A stretch of 64,000 nt of DNA from Jacaranda mimosifolia. Its lineage: Eukaryota; Streptophyta; Magnoliopsida; Lamiales; Bignoniaceae. This document shows, piece by piece, positions 47,302 through 58,498 of this stretch (the stretch's first letter is position 1; every line of letters starts with the position of its first letter). The notes under the pieces were generated by a model. That model worked only from the letters and a program-made list of their open reading frames with translations, was not told the origin of the DNA and ran no database searches. The position numbers were made by a program, and so were the translations under genes. The DNA lies in NCBI GenBank assembly GCA_018894105.1, contig CM032127.1, positions 28,574,369-28,638,368 of the forward strand, written 5' to 3'.

Positions 47302-48023
47302 CTTCTTTCCCATCCCTATGCGGACATGTGGCAGCTGAAAAATGGTTGAAACCTTTCTAGAAGTGCGCTCTTTTTGGGGGCATGATGAGTGATTAATATT
47401 TGGGCCCCTTAAAGCATTAAAATATGAGAAGTCAAACCCTAAATCATTAGGCACTAAGCCATCACATTCACAAATCACAGGGCCTGTGACTTGACACTGA
47501 ACAAAAGGCCCACGTGCTCGTCACGTGGCAGAGCAGAATCCCAATTGTTTAGGTGTCAGCTCGATACTTTGTGTTTGTGTGAATGGCGTTCGCCGGAACG
47601 TTTGGAAACAGGTTTGGCCTTGTCTGTGTATTGGCCCCTACATTTTATGGATAAGATTTGGTGACATGACTAGAGAACGGATTATCTTATTGTTGATGAA
47701 AATGAGGTGAATGAATTATGGATTAGATAACCGACCCCTCCTCCCCCACTCCCACCCCACAAATAATAATAATAATAACAAGGCATCGAGTGGTACTTTG
47801 CTGATAAGTGATTATATATTTTAATAATGTTATCAATTTTTTGGGAATATGATATCTATCCTTATACGAATATTCTTAATTTGGTTGGGAAGATGAGGTA
47901 TAATCTACAAAAGGAAGACACAGTGTGAGAATAGGTGGCTAATTTGCGTTATGCTATTGTTTTGTTTATCCAATGAGAACTTTCTTATTCCCTTTTTTTT
48001 TTTTTGGTCATAGGAACTAGTTT
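46727..48023. other. AT-rich stretch without recognised gene; (TTA)n and paired G-boxes
   Basis: A (TTA)n microsatellite is at 47266-47301. Two CACTGTG-like G-boxes (CACGTG) lie at 47511-47516 and 47522-47527. The 61-codon frame at 47525-47710 starts just beside them but has no recognisable domain. The G-rich 47330-47720 stretch is less AT-rich than its surroundings. Confidence 0.45.
47511..47527. promoter_or_regulatory. Two G-boxes (CACGTG) 5 bp apart
   Basis: CACGTGCTCGTCACGTGGCA contains two palindromic G-boxes, the second extended to an ABRE-like CACGTGGC. In plants these bind bZIP and bHLH factors. No gene was recognised downstream, so regulatory function is only possible. Confidence 0.4.
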
Positions 48024-48032
48024 TATAAGTAA

Positions 48033-49589
48033 GGGTAAATGTCACTAATAGTCCCTGATGTTTCGATTTAGTATCACTTTAGTCCTTAATCTTTAAAACT
48101 TCATCTTTTAGTCCATAATGTTAATATATCGTTTCACTTTAGTCCCCAAAATTATTTTTCGGTAGTTTTTGGTAGGAAAATTGACCAAGTTTGACATTTT
48201 TAAGGGCAAAATTGTCAATTCATAATTTTATGTTCCACTTTAGTCCCTATATAAAGTTTTGTGTTCCACTTTAGTCCCTATATAAGATTTTATGTTCCAA
48301 TTTAGTCCCTATATTACTTTTTTTTTATTCCTTTTTATAAATATATGTCCATGTGTGTATATATATTTGTGTATAATATATGTGTATATATAATTGATAC
48401 TAATATTAGTTACATGCTCATATATTATTATTAATATTTAATAATATATTATTGATATATTAATATCATTTGTGATAGTAATTAATAATATTAGTAATAT
48501 TATTATTGATATGGGATAGCCCAATAGGCCCAGCCCAATAACACTCAATTAGGGGCATCAAATTGGAAAGTCCTCAAGCAAGGACAAGGGCCCTTCTTAC
48601 ACAACAGGGGCATCAAAGACATATCAATCTTATCCAGCTTGTGTACTGTTTCAGGAGGCAGCTAACTAGGATAAGGTGGTACACTAGAGGCGCTCCCTAG
48701 CCTGACACGGCTGCAAAAGGTGGTACTGTTGGTGGCACATGCTATTGATGCGGCAGCACGGCGCCTGGCAAGGCATTCAATGTGGCCAAATGACTTTCGT
48801 CACTCCTCGATCTCTCTGGTCCAGACGAGCACTCCAACAGGAATATCTACTAGGATCTTGGTCACCATGCTCATTCTAGTCGAAGCTACATCATTCTGGT
48901 TGATGGATTGAGGCCACCTAACGGAGGCTATCGGCTATAACCCGGTTGATCAAGAACGCTAATATCCACCACGACAGATAGGGATCCAGAGGTCGAGTGG
49001 CAGTCGAATGTTTGCGTGGTCCAAAACGAGTTGGGTTTAAGGGCAGTCGAGCTGCTTAGGGAGCATCAGACCAGCTCCTGTCCTAGTTGAGTGTTATTGG
49101 GTTATCCCATATCAATAATAATATTACTAATATTATTAATTACAATAGTATCACAATGATATTAATATATCAATAATATATTATTAAATATTCAAAATAA
49201 TATATGAGCATGTGACTAATATTAGTATCAATTATATATACACATATATTATACACAAATATATATACACACATGGACATATATTTATAAAAAGGAATAA
49301 AAAAGTAACATAAGGACTAAATTGGAAAATAAAACCTTATATAGGGACTAAAGTGGAACATAAAACTTTATATAGGGACGAAAGTGGAACATAAAACTAT
49401 GAATTGACAATTTTGCCCTTAAAAATGTCAAACTTGGTCAATTTTCCGGCTAAAAACTATCGGAAAATTATTTTGGGGACAAAAGTGAAACGATATATTA
49501 ACATTAAGGACTAAAAGATGAAATTTTAAAGATTGAGAACTAAAGTGATACAAAATCGAAACATCAGGGACTATTAGTGACATTTACCC
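48033..49589. mobile_element. Foldback MULE copy 1 (1557 bp)
   Basis: Terminal GGGTAAATGTCACTAATAGT and its inverse, 9-bp flanks TATAAGTAA (48024-48032) and TATAAATAA (49590-49598). Left arm 48033-48506 and right arm 49115-49589 are inverted copies of each other. The centre 48507-49114 begins and ends with TGATATGGGATAGCCCAATA-type text in inverted orientation; its left half is mostly deleted. No transposase. Confidence 0.88.
48507..49114 (-). repeat. Tat-type LTR fragment inside MULE copy 1
   Basis: On the minus strand from 49114: TGATATGGGATAACCCAATA, like the Tat-B LTR start. Further shared words are CTATTGATGCGGCAG versus CCATTGATGCGGTGG, and GGCATTCAATGTGGCC versus GGTATTAAATGTGGC. On the left about 45 bp of the opposite arm remains (48507-48551). 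Confidence 0.7.
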
Positions 49590-49598
49590 TATAAATAA

Positions 49599-51640
49599 TT
49601 GAAGCATAAACCTCTTGAAGAAAATATTATGCCCAAAAATAAGATGCAAAAAGTATATTCTTTTGTTAATAGTATGGACTTTTTTCTTAGCATAAACAAG
49701 TTTTTCACTAACTGCATATGATTATTTATAAACCAATTCAAATTTCAATGACTTTCTTCTTAGATGAATTTTTCCGTACACAACTTTGAGTATACCAATA
49801 TATTTATACTTTTTAATAAAACATTAGCTCCCTTTTTGAATACTTTTAAGTGATCTTTCTAAAATATTTTCATTATTATTTTCTAATTTTTATATATATT
49901 GTTATATATAGCACAATAGTGTGGAACCCATAACTATGCAATTTTGATTCTAATTGTGCAATTGTGGCCAAATACTAAATTCTTAGAATTTTAAGTATTT
50001 TAATTCAGCTGAAAATTTTTCATTGGTTGCTTATTTACTTTTATATTTCATTTTAATACGATCAGTTTATCTATTATAACTAAAATATCATATCATATTT
50101 ATCCAAAATTGTAATATAGATTTCTATCTCATAAGATAATTTAAAAATATCTCTAATTATATTTTATCTCACTAAATAAGTTTATAATTTTAAAAATATT
50201 TTATAAGCTTTATGTTAAGTACTCTTATCATAAAATTCTATCTTATATATTTAATGTATCACAAGATTAATAGATAAATATTTTATTTATTTTACATATA
50301 AATTTTATTATTCTACAATTATTCTATTTGCGCGCATTTATTACTGCATTATTCGTAGTATAATTTTATATTTTTAATTGTAGGACTTCTTTCCCAATTA
50401 CCGGTATATAATGATGCTTCTTTTTTCTTTTTAATTAATTTAAAGTTCATTTCATAGAAAATTTTTAATATTTTTTTGAAACACATCTTTATATTTTTTT
50501 GTTTTGTTTTTATTCTAAATTAATTATATATTTTTCTAATACATTTAAATATTTTACCAATATTATTACTTTATTATTTTCTCAATATTTATTTAAAATT
50601 AAAGTTCAAATATTTTTGTATGTTCATATAAGCATCTATTTTTGATATTGAATTTTTATTATACTATTACTTTAATTGCAGCTCTCTCAATTTATGTAGA
50701 TAAAAAAAATTGTACATACTTCATATTTGAATAATGTACCTTGAATAATGTCATATTATGAATATTTAAAAATATTATAATTTTGATAAGTTGTTGAAAT
50801 TATTCCAATTTTCTTATCAAATGAATGAAGACATACTTTATATTTTTCTATAAAAAATATTCATTGAATATATTAACATTTGATTTGCCTATTTCAAATT
50901 ACGTACATATAAGAAAGATTTTTTTTTCTCTATGTAACATCATGTACTTTGATAAGTTTATTTCGATTGGTTGAATGTTGAATCTTTACTTATTTATAAT
51001 ATTTTTATAAGAAAATTATTTTATTTCTCTTAATAAATAAATTACTTATATAAAATTGTGTATATATAGCTAAAAATCAAAATTTCATTGCTAAGTAAAT
51101 ATTTTTACACAATTGATATATTTCATACTTAGTATAATTTATATTCACTTTAATAATATTAACTATCAAAAATCAAATGGATATACGGAGTAATGAAATT
51201 ATCTAATAAATATTAGCTTATTTTTTATTTAAAGAGCGAGATTTTTTTAAATTTAATTATACATTTTTATCCAAAAAAGCTAAAAATTTATCACAAAAAA
51301 GTAGTTGATAACTAAGTTATTTTGAAACAACAACCAATTTTTTATATTTAATAATTTTATTTTTATATTTATATAGATACAATCACATTATTTTTAGTTG
51401 AAAAATATAATATTCAATTATTTCTAATAAAAAATAATAATAAAAATTCAATCATTTGATCAAACAAATTATTTTTATTTATCAATTAAATAATTATTTT
51501 CAACACAACTTCAAATGTAAAATTAAAATACTTAATAATCATAATTATCTCTTAACATCGTGACATAAAATTTTTACAACTTATTTGTTGCTTATGAAAG
51601 AGATAAACAAATATTTGTGTAAAATATCAAATCATCACTT
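49599..51640. other. Very AT-rich stretch, nothing recognised
   Basis: Two kilobases of AT-rich sequence without an open frame, repeat family or RNA gene that I can name. Confidence 0.5.
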
Positions 51641-52074
51641 TTTTATAAAGGGTAAATGTCACTAATAGTCCCTAATGTTTCGATTTTGTATCACTTTAGT
51701 CCTCAATCTTTAAAACTTCATCTTTTAGTCCCTAACGTTTATTTTTCGTTTTACTTTAGTCCCCAAAATCATTTTCCAGTAGTTTTTGGCCGGAAAATTA
51801 TCAATTCATAGTTTTATGTTCCACTTTAGTCCCTATATAAGGTTTTATGTTCCAATTTAGTCCCTATGTTACTTTTTTTCTTTTTTTTTTTTTCTTTTTA
51901 TAAATATATGTCCATGTGTGTATATATATATATTTGTGTATAATATATGTGTATATATAATTGATACTAATATTAGTCACATGCTCATATATTATTATTA
52001 ATATTTAATAATATATTATTGATATATTAATATCATTTGTGATACTACTGTAATTAATAATATTAGTAATATTA

Positions 52075-52361
52075 GCCAGAGCGTATCTGCCGCAGCTAAG
52101 GGGGCTCGAAGGCCTTACCCCTGCCCCAGCCCGTAAGCACAAAAAGCGTGAGGGCTGGGTCACGGCAAAGGCAACAGAGCGCCCGCTTAAAGAGAGAAGC
52201 GAACAAGCGATCTGCTCCCCGATGAGGAGGAGTAGGAGCGATAGATCGAGTGGCAGGTCTTCCTGAGAAGCCTGGAACGATCGGGGGGGTCACAGGGACT
52301 CCCCACGAAGTGCCAAGGAAGCGTACAGGAAGGAAATGTCCAGCAGCATCCAGTTTCGTCC
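52075..52361. other. GC-rich foreign segment, probably mitochondrial DNA
   Basis: The segment is much richer in GC than its surroundings and has the texture of plant mitochondrial intergenic DNA (for example GAAGCGAACAAGCGATCTGC and CGATAGATCGAGTGGCAGG). MULE copy 1 reads straight through the site (TAATATTATTATTGATATGG), so this is an insertion with loss of about 7 bp and no target duplication, as expected of end-joining capture. The minus-strand frame over it (52096-52398) runs into MULE sequence and is not a gene. Origin was not searched. Confidence 0.6.
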
Positions 52362-53427
52362 GATATGGGATAGCCCAATAGGCCCAGTCCAATAACACTC
52401 AACTAGGACATGAGCTGGTCTGACGCTCCCTAAGCAGCTCGAATGCCCTTAAACCCAACTCATTTGGGACCACGCAGACATTCGACTGCCACTCGACCTC
52501 TGGATCTCTATTTGCCGTGGTGGATATTAGCGTTCTTGATCGACCAAGTTATAGCCAATAGCCTCCGTTAGGTGGTCTCAATCCTTCAACTAGAATGATG
52601 TAGCTTCGACCAGAATGAGCCTGGTGACCAAGATCCTAGTAGATATTCTTGTTGGAATGCTCGTCTTGACTAGAGAGGTCGAGGAGTGACAAAAGCCCTT
52701 TGGCCACATTGAATGCCTTGTTAGGCGCCGTGCTGCCGCATTAATAGCGCGTGCCACTAACAGTACCACCTTTTGCAGCTGTGTCAGGCTAGGGATCGCC
52801 TCTAGTGTATCACCTTCTCCGAGGTAGCTGCCTCTTGAAACAGTACACAAGCTGGATAAGATTGATATGTCTTTGATGCCCCTGTTGTGTAAGAAGGGCC
52901 ATTGTCCTTGCTTGAGGACTTTCCAATCTTATCCAACTCGTGTATTATTTCAGGAGGCAGCTACCTAGGAGAAGGTGGTACACTAGAGGGGCTCCCTAGC
53001 CTGACACGGCTGCAAAAGGTAGTACTGTTGGTGGCATGCGCTATTAATGCGGCAGCACGGCGTCTGGCAAGGCATTCAATGTGGCCAAAGGGCTTTCGTC
53101 ACTCCTCGACCTCTCTGGTCAAGACGAGCACTCCAACAAGAATATCTACTAGGATCTTGGTCACCAGGCTCATTCTGGTTGAAGCTACATTATTCTGGTT
53201 GAAGGATTAAGGCCACCTAACGGAGGCTATTGGCTATAACCTTGTCGATCAAGAACGCTAATATCCACCACATCAGATAGAGATCCAGAGGTTGAGTGGC
53301 AGTCGAATGTCTGCGTGGTCCAAAACGAGTTGGGTTTAAGGGCATTCGAGCTGCTTAGGGAGCGCCAGACCAGCTCCTATCCTAGTTGAGTGTTATTGGG
53401 CTGGGCCTATTGGGCTATCCCATATCA
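52362..53427. repeat. Palindrome of two inverted Tat-type LTR fragments
   Basis: Both outer ends carry GATATGGGATAGCCCAATAG in opposite orientation. The stems pair over ~500 bp, for example GGATATTAGCGTTCTTGATC at 52524 with GATCAAGAACGCTAATATCC at 53247. The loop contains TGCCCCTGTTGTGTAAGAAG. Sequence resembles the U3 part of the Tat-B LTR. Confidence 0.85.
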
Positions 53428-53858
53428 ATAATAATATTACTAATATTATTAATTACAATAGTATCACAAATGATATTAATATATCAATAATATATTATTA
53501 AATATTAATAATAATATATGAGCATGTGACTAATATTAGTATCAACTATATATACACACATATTATACACAAATATATATACACACATGGACATATATTT
53601 ATAAAAAGAAAAAAAAAAGAAAAAACGTAACATAAGGACTAAATTGGAACACAAAACCTTATATAGGGACTAAAGTGGAACATAAAACTATGAATTGACA
53701 ATTTTCCGGCCAAAAACTACTGAAAAATGATTTTGGGGACTAAAGTGAAACGAAAAATAAACGTTAGGGACTAAAAGATGAAGTTTTAAAGATTGAGGAC
53801 TAAAGTAATACAAAATCGAAACATTGGGGACTATTAGTGACATTTACCCTTTTATAAA

Positions 53859-54166
53859 ATATGCAAGTTCTCAATTTATTAAAGTCTTTAAAATTCAATT
53901 ATTTTTCAACAATATTTTTAGATAAAATTATATATATAGAATATAACAAATAATTTCATTGAAAAATTTGTTTAAAATATAAATAGTTACTTTCTACAAC
54001 AACTATAAATTCTGAAATTATTTTTATATTATTAATTTAAATCATTTCAGCTTTTTAGCAATATAATAATGGAGAACTCATTTTCAATTATTTGAATAAA
54101 TTCTTTTATATGGGACACATATATAATTGATATAGTTGAAAATTTTCAAAAGTTTGATAAATAACT
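53859..54166. other. Short AT-rich stretch, nothing recognised
   Basis: No gene, repeat family or signal seen. Confidence 0.4.
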
Positions 54167-54175
54167 ACTTCATAG

Positions 54176-54632
54176 GGGAAAGTTATAATTTTAGTCCTCA
54201 AACATAACCACTTATTCGCTTTTAGTCCCTACACAATCTTGAGTTACACTTTTGATCCTCAAATTGACAATCTTTTTAACAATTTTAGTCCTTGCCGTTA
54301 CTTCAGGTGTCAAAACTAACAGAAATTGGTCATGTGCATACCATTGTTGGAATGATATTTGATCCTCAAACATATTCACTTATTTGTTTTTGGTCCCTAA
54401 ACAATCTCGACTTGCACTTTAGGTCCTCAAACCTGCTGTTTTTCCCCACAAAAGTGGTCATGTGCTATGCAGATGACCAATTTTCGTTAGTTTTGACGTT
54501 TGAAGTAATGACAAGGACTAAAATTGTTAAAAACTTTGTCAATTTGAGGACCAAAAGTGTAACTCAAGGTTGTTTAGGGACTCAAAGTGAATAAGTGGTT
54601 ATGTTTGAGGATCAAAATTATCATTTTCCGCA
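54176..54632. mobile_element. Small MULE-type foldback MITE (457 bp)
   Basis: An exact 9-bp duplication ACTTCATAG (54167-54175, 54633-54641). Arms pair over more than 100 bp, for example TCCTCAAACATAACCACTTA at left with TAAGTGGTTATGTTTGAGGA at right. An inner motif GGTCATGTGC-A occurs on both sides. The open frame 54292-54594 lies across the right arm and is not a gene. Confidence 0.85.
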
Positions 54633-54641
54633 ACTTCATAG

Positions 54642-55753
54642 CAAATGATATCAATTTTATATTTTTAATATATTTAATTACACTATTTTTTAATTATATT
54701 GCATGTATTGATTTTAATATTTTTTTTATTATAATTCATAAAAATATTTTTACATGAATTAATGATGTGAGATCAATTTTTTTTGGACTAAAAGTAGGTA
54801 GCCATGTAATTATTTGTAATATTTATATTCTAATTATTAAAGAAACTTATGAGAGATTGATATTTTATTTTAAATTGATTATTAAAAATTTACTTATTAT
54901 TTTATTCATGTAAATAATATTTTTATATTCTAATTATTTTATTTCCTAGCTCCTTCTCCTTACTAACGCTTCCTCTCTCCAATTTTTATAACTCCTTTCT
55001 CCACTCTCTTCTCTATATTCATAATTCAGAATACTAATTCTCTCTTTACTCAATACTCATAACTCTTCTAAATGAAAATTTTTCAAAATAAAAATGCATC
55101 ACTCTCAAAAGTATTTATGTGTATGGGGACCAAGCGTGACGATCACTAATTTTTTTTTGGAAAAATGTGAATCCACATAACATAGGTTAGTTCAAACTAA
55201 GTTGTATTATGTTATTATTTTTAATATAGCTACTGAAAACTTCAAATGGACTTATTTGGAGATTTTTTAAACTTTTTCACAATATTGATGCTTTCACCAA
55301 ATTTTTTCATTTAGATTTTTTTTTCATATGTGGTTAAGATCTTTAATTAATTGAAACTTTGGAATAATGAAATAAGTATCATTTACAAAATGACAATGAT
55401 ATGAAAATACTACAATAAAAAAGATATAACTTTGAAGGATAAAGTGCAAGTTCAAAATTAATTTTAGGGGTAAAATGCTCAAGCCAAAGTAATTTTAAGG
55501 GAAAGTAATTTTAGGGTTGAAGTGCTACAAGATTTATTGCAAAATTGATTAAGGAGAAAGTGAATTTTAGGCATTTTGGATCATTTATTTCATTCCATAT
55601 TTCATCTCCTATTTTAATTTGATGTATAACTTTTTAGGGGGATAACTTTTTTCTCTCTCTCTCTCAATTCTGAGTTTCTATCAAAATACATCTTATTGAG
55701 GGAGTGAAGTGCAATTTCCTATTTCTTTTATAACATCCAGAAAGTACAAATAT
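54642..55753. other. AT-rich stretch, nothing recognised
   Basis: No gene is seen. A (CT)n run is at 55652-55665. Sequence GGTAAAATGCTC-AAG and related AAGTGCAAGTT words near 55440-55520 may be a decayed repeat. Confidence 0.4.
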
Positions 55754-55761
55754 TACATGTA

Positions 55762-56442
55762 AGGGTGTCAAAATCAAATCTAACTTGATGACTTGTCAAT
55801 GATTCACCTGCAAAAAAATCAATTTTGAGTTTGGTGTTTTTAGGTTTGGATCAAATTGGATTGGACCCAAAAATAAGGTTAGGTTGATTTGGGGTTAACC
55901 CGCCTAACTTAAAAAAAAAAAAGTGGGTGACTCAATAACCCAATAAATCTGACATAACCTAACCAACCCGACCCACCTGAAAAAATTGATTAATTAAAAT
56001 AAAATCTAAATAATATATATATATATCCAAAAATCAAAATTTTAAAAATTCAATTACTGAACAATGGTTTGTTATTTTTTTGTATTCGAAGTACTCATGA
56101 CATGACAAATTTTAAAAGTTATTATATTTCTTAGACTTTAATGATTATGCCGAACTTTAGATTTTACTGTAAATCAAACTTCTATTAGATTATAATATTG
56201 GAATTTATAAATATGAAAAATAAAATAAATAGATCAGGTTGAGTCAGCTTCATCAGGTTGGGTTGGGTCTATCAAGTTGTTGGGTGACCTGACTAAAAAT
56301 CAGGTTAATCCGAACCTGACACGATTTTCTGTGGGTTAGATTAGGATTGAATCTTTTGGATTTAACATTGGATTTGATATTTTTATAAATTATACCCCTA
56401 CTTCAACCCAAACCCACCCAACTCATCTGAATTGACACCCCT
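55762..56442. mobile_element. hAT-type MITE (681 bp)
   Basis: Terminal inverted repeats AGGGTGTCAA and TTGACACCCCT; 8-bp flanks TACATGTA (55754-55761) and TATATGTA (56443-56450). The interior is rich in GGTTGGGTT/AACCCAACC words and has no transposase. It is the best preserved member of the GGGTGT group in this window. Confidence 0.85.
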
Positions 56443-56906
56443 TATATGTAGAATAGAAAGAATAGATGTTAGAAAATTAAATGTTGTTACATAATTGCAT
56501 CTTCTGCCCTTTTCTGTTTCCTTGTTGCTTTCTCCTTTGCAGATGATTCCTAAAATTGTGTTTAGTGGTAAAGTAAAAGTAGGTAGTTGGGGTAATTGAT
56601 GATCATCTACCACCAACACAATCCTCAAAATTGTATTGTCAAAATAAAAGAAATGCTTTCCAATTTTCAAAAATATAAATGGAACATAAAATTTGGTAAC
56701 TTTTCTTTTTTCATATATGTCGAGTTTGATTGTGCATTACACTATTTTCAGTAACCCTCTTAATTTGCTCTCCCTAGAATTAGTCACGGGTAGTGTGAAT
56801 GACTGTCTTGATATTTCCGTTGATTTGGTGGAGCACCTAAACTATAGTTAAGTTTCTTTTCCTTGTTTCTGTATTAAGGTATATTGTTTCCTTTTCATAT
56901 TCCTAA

Positions 56907-57015
56907 TTTTTTTTTTAATTTATACAGGTGCACGCCAAAAGTTCACTAAATTTGAATTCTAACCTCACATTTTATGTATGATGCTAATGTCACTGAGTCA
57001 AGAACTACTCAATAA
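56907..57015 (-). mobile_element. SINE relic, same family as 28857-28984
   Basis: On the minus strand: CTCAGTGACATTAGCATCAT, then AAAATGTGAGGTTAGAATTC, TTAGTGAACTTTTGGCGTGC and an A-rich tail. The layout of A-box, 'ATGTGAGG', B-box-like 'GAATTCAAATTT' and tail matches the clearer copy. Confidence 0.6.
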
Positions 57016-58026
57016 AATTTTGCTATTAGAGTAGTTATACTCTTATTAGAATATTTTTCTTTTACAATTAATTCACTAAATTATGCATTTTTCATCTTAT
57101 ACTTATGTTTAATTATATTAAGATCATGAAGTCTCTGATAGGAGGGTGTTTGGCTAATTTTATTTAAAAATCTTATAAATTTCTACATCTTATAAGATGT
57201 TTTTAGAGCTTATATGACGTTAGATTTTTTCTTAAAAATGAGTTCTTAAAGTGTTTAGATAAAACAATATTTTGGAGCTTAAAAGATATTAGTAATGACA
57301 TTTTTGTAATTAATATGATTAAATTAAACTAACTTATTAAGATCTTCAAAATAAGTTAAACACTCCTTACATTTTTGAAAAGAGCTTATAAGCTCATAAC
57401 ATTTTATTTTAGGAACTTATAAGTTTTTTTAAAAAAATTTTACAAAACACTTTTTTTTTTTTTTCACATTTTATAAGTTGATAAGCCCTTAATTAAATAT
57501 TTTATAAGACGTTTTGAGAAGTTTATAAGCTCACTCAAGGCCCCTCTAGATCGTACATAGTTATGGAGCATGATCGCAAGCGTACATGTTCATGATTAAG
57601 AAGTGTGTCTTTGTGCTTCTAATTAATCACAACAGCTTTAATTATTCAATTGAGTTCCAAGAGAGGTGAGCATAGTATTAGTTTATTGTTGAATTTAATG
57701 AATAAAACAAAGAGTTGGGTAAGCCCATTTCTTATTAAGAAACATCCATTAATTTATTAAGATAATTTTAGTTTATTGTTGAATTATGGTAAATTAATTA
57801 ATTGGATTTGTTGTTTTGATGGGCTCAATTAATTTTAAGTTTTAGATCAATTTAATTGATTAATTGAATCAATTGACTGAACTTAATAAGACTAAGAAAA
57901 GCTCAATTGAAGCAATTAATTAATTGACTGAGTCAGCTAATTAATTCATATGATGGGATTAATTCATTGAACTTAATCAATTTCAATTTTAGTTTTAATG
58001 GGTATAAGCAACTTCTTGAGCCATAC

Positions 58027-58133
58027 TTTTTTTTTATTTAAATATATGTACACATGAGGAGTTTATTAAAATTCGAATTCTTGATCTTCCACACTATTTG
58101 ATAAGCTTATACTATTGAATCGTAAATAATTGA
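58027..58133 (-). mobile_element. SINE relic
   Basis: On the minus strand: ATTCAATAGTATAAGCTTAT, GTGTGGAAGATCAAGAATTC and an A-rich tail at 58027-58038. Same layout as the other SINE copies; no duplication resolved. Confidence 0.55.
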
Positions 58134-58498
58134 ACATATATATAGAATGAAGGTCACTAAGAATGGGGTTGTGGAAATTCTAATCATGAAAATGAAAAAG
58201 TAGGACAGTTGGATGAGTATCGGCTACTATTCATAAATTTCCTACTTGGATTAGGAACCATATGGTAGAAATGGCATATCCTGCATAAAATGGCAGTCGC
58301 TTTGATATGGGAAAAGTCATGAGTTAAATTTTCACAAACTCTGGTTGTTAAATTTTATGTCCCCTTGAAGAAAAAAATTGCCTTGATTAATCAAAAAATG
58401 CAACAGTAACGCGATGATTATTATATACTTCTGTTTTTAAATATTTTTAAAATTTCAACATACCATATTTATCGAGACCTATGCAAACTTAATAAGAG

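Larger units (their letters stand above)
51650..53849. mobile_element. Foldback MULE copy 2 (2200 bp) with foreign insert
   Basis: An exact 9-bp duplication TTTTATAAA (51641-51649 and 53850-53858). Outer arms 51650-52074 and 53428-53849 are inverted repeats. The inner stems 52362-52863 and 52925-53427 (502 and 503 bp) are also inverted repeats of each other, separated by a 61-bp loop (52864-52924). A 287-bp GC-rich segment interrupts the left side at 52075-52361. No transposase. It is the same family as 48033-49589, in the opposite relative orientation judged by the loop. Confidence 0.9.

Noticed and set aside
52096..52398. 100-codon minus-strand frame in the GC-rich insert
   Set aside because: It begins in MULE/LTR sequence and ends in the insert, so it is created by the junction.
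48720..53210. Similar frames at 48720-48911, 52590-52850 and 52902-53210 suggesting a repeated gene
   Set aside because: They are the same LTR-derived stem read in its three occurrences; similarity follows from the inverted repeat, with no coding constraint visible.
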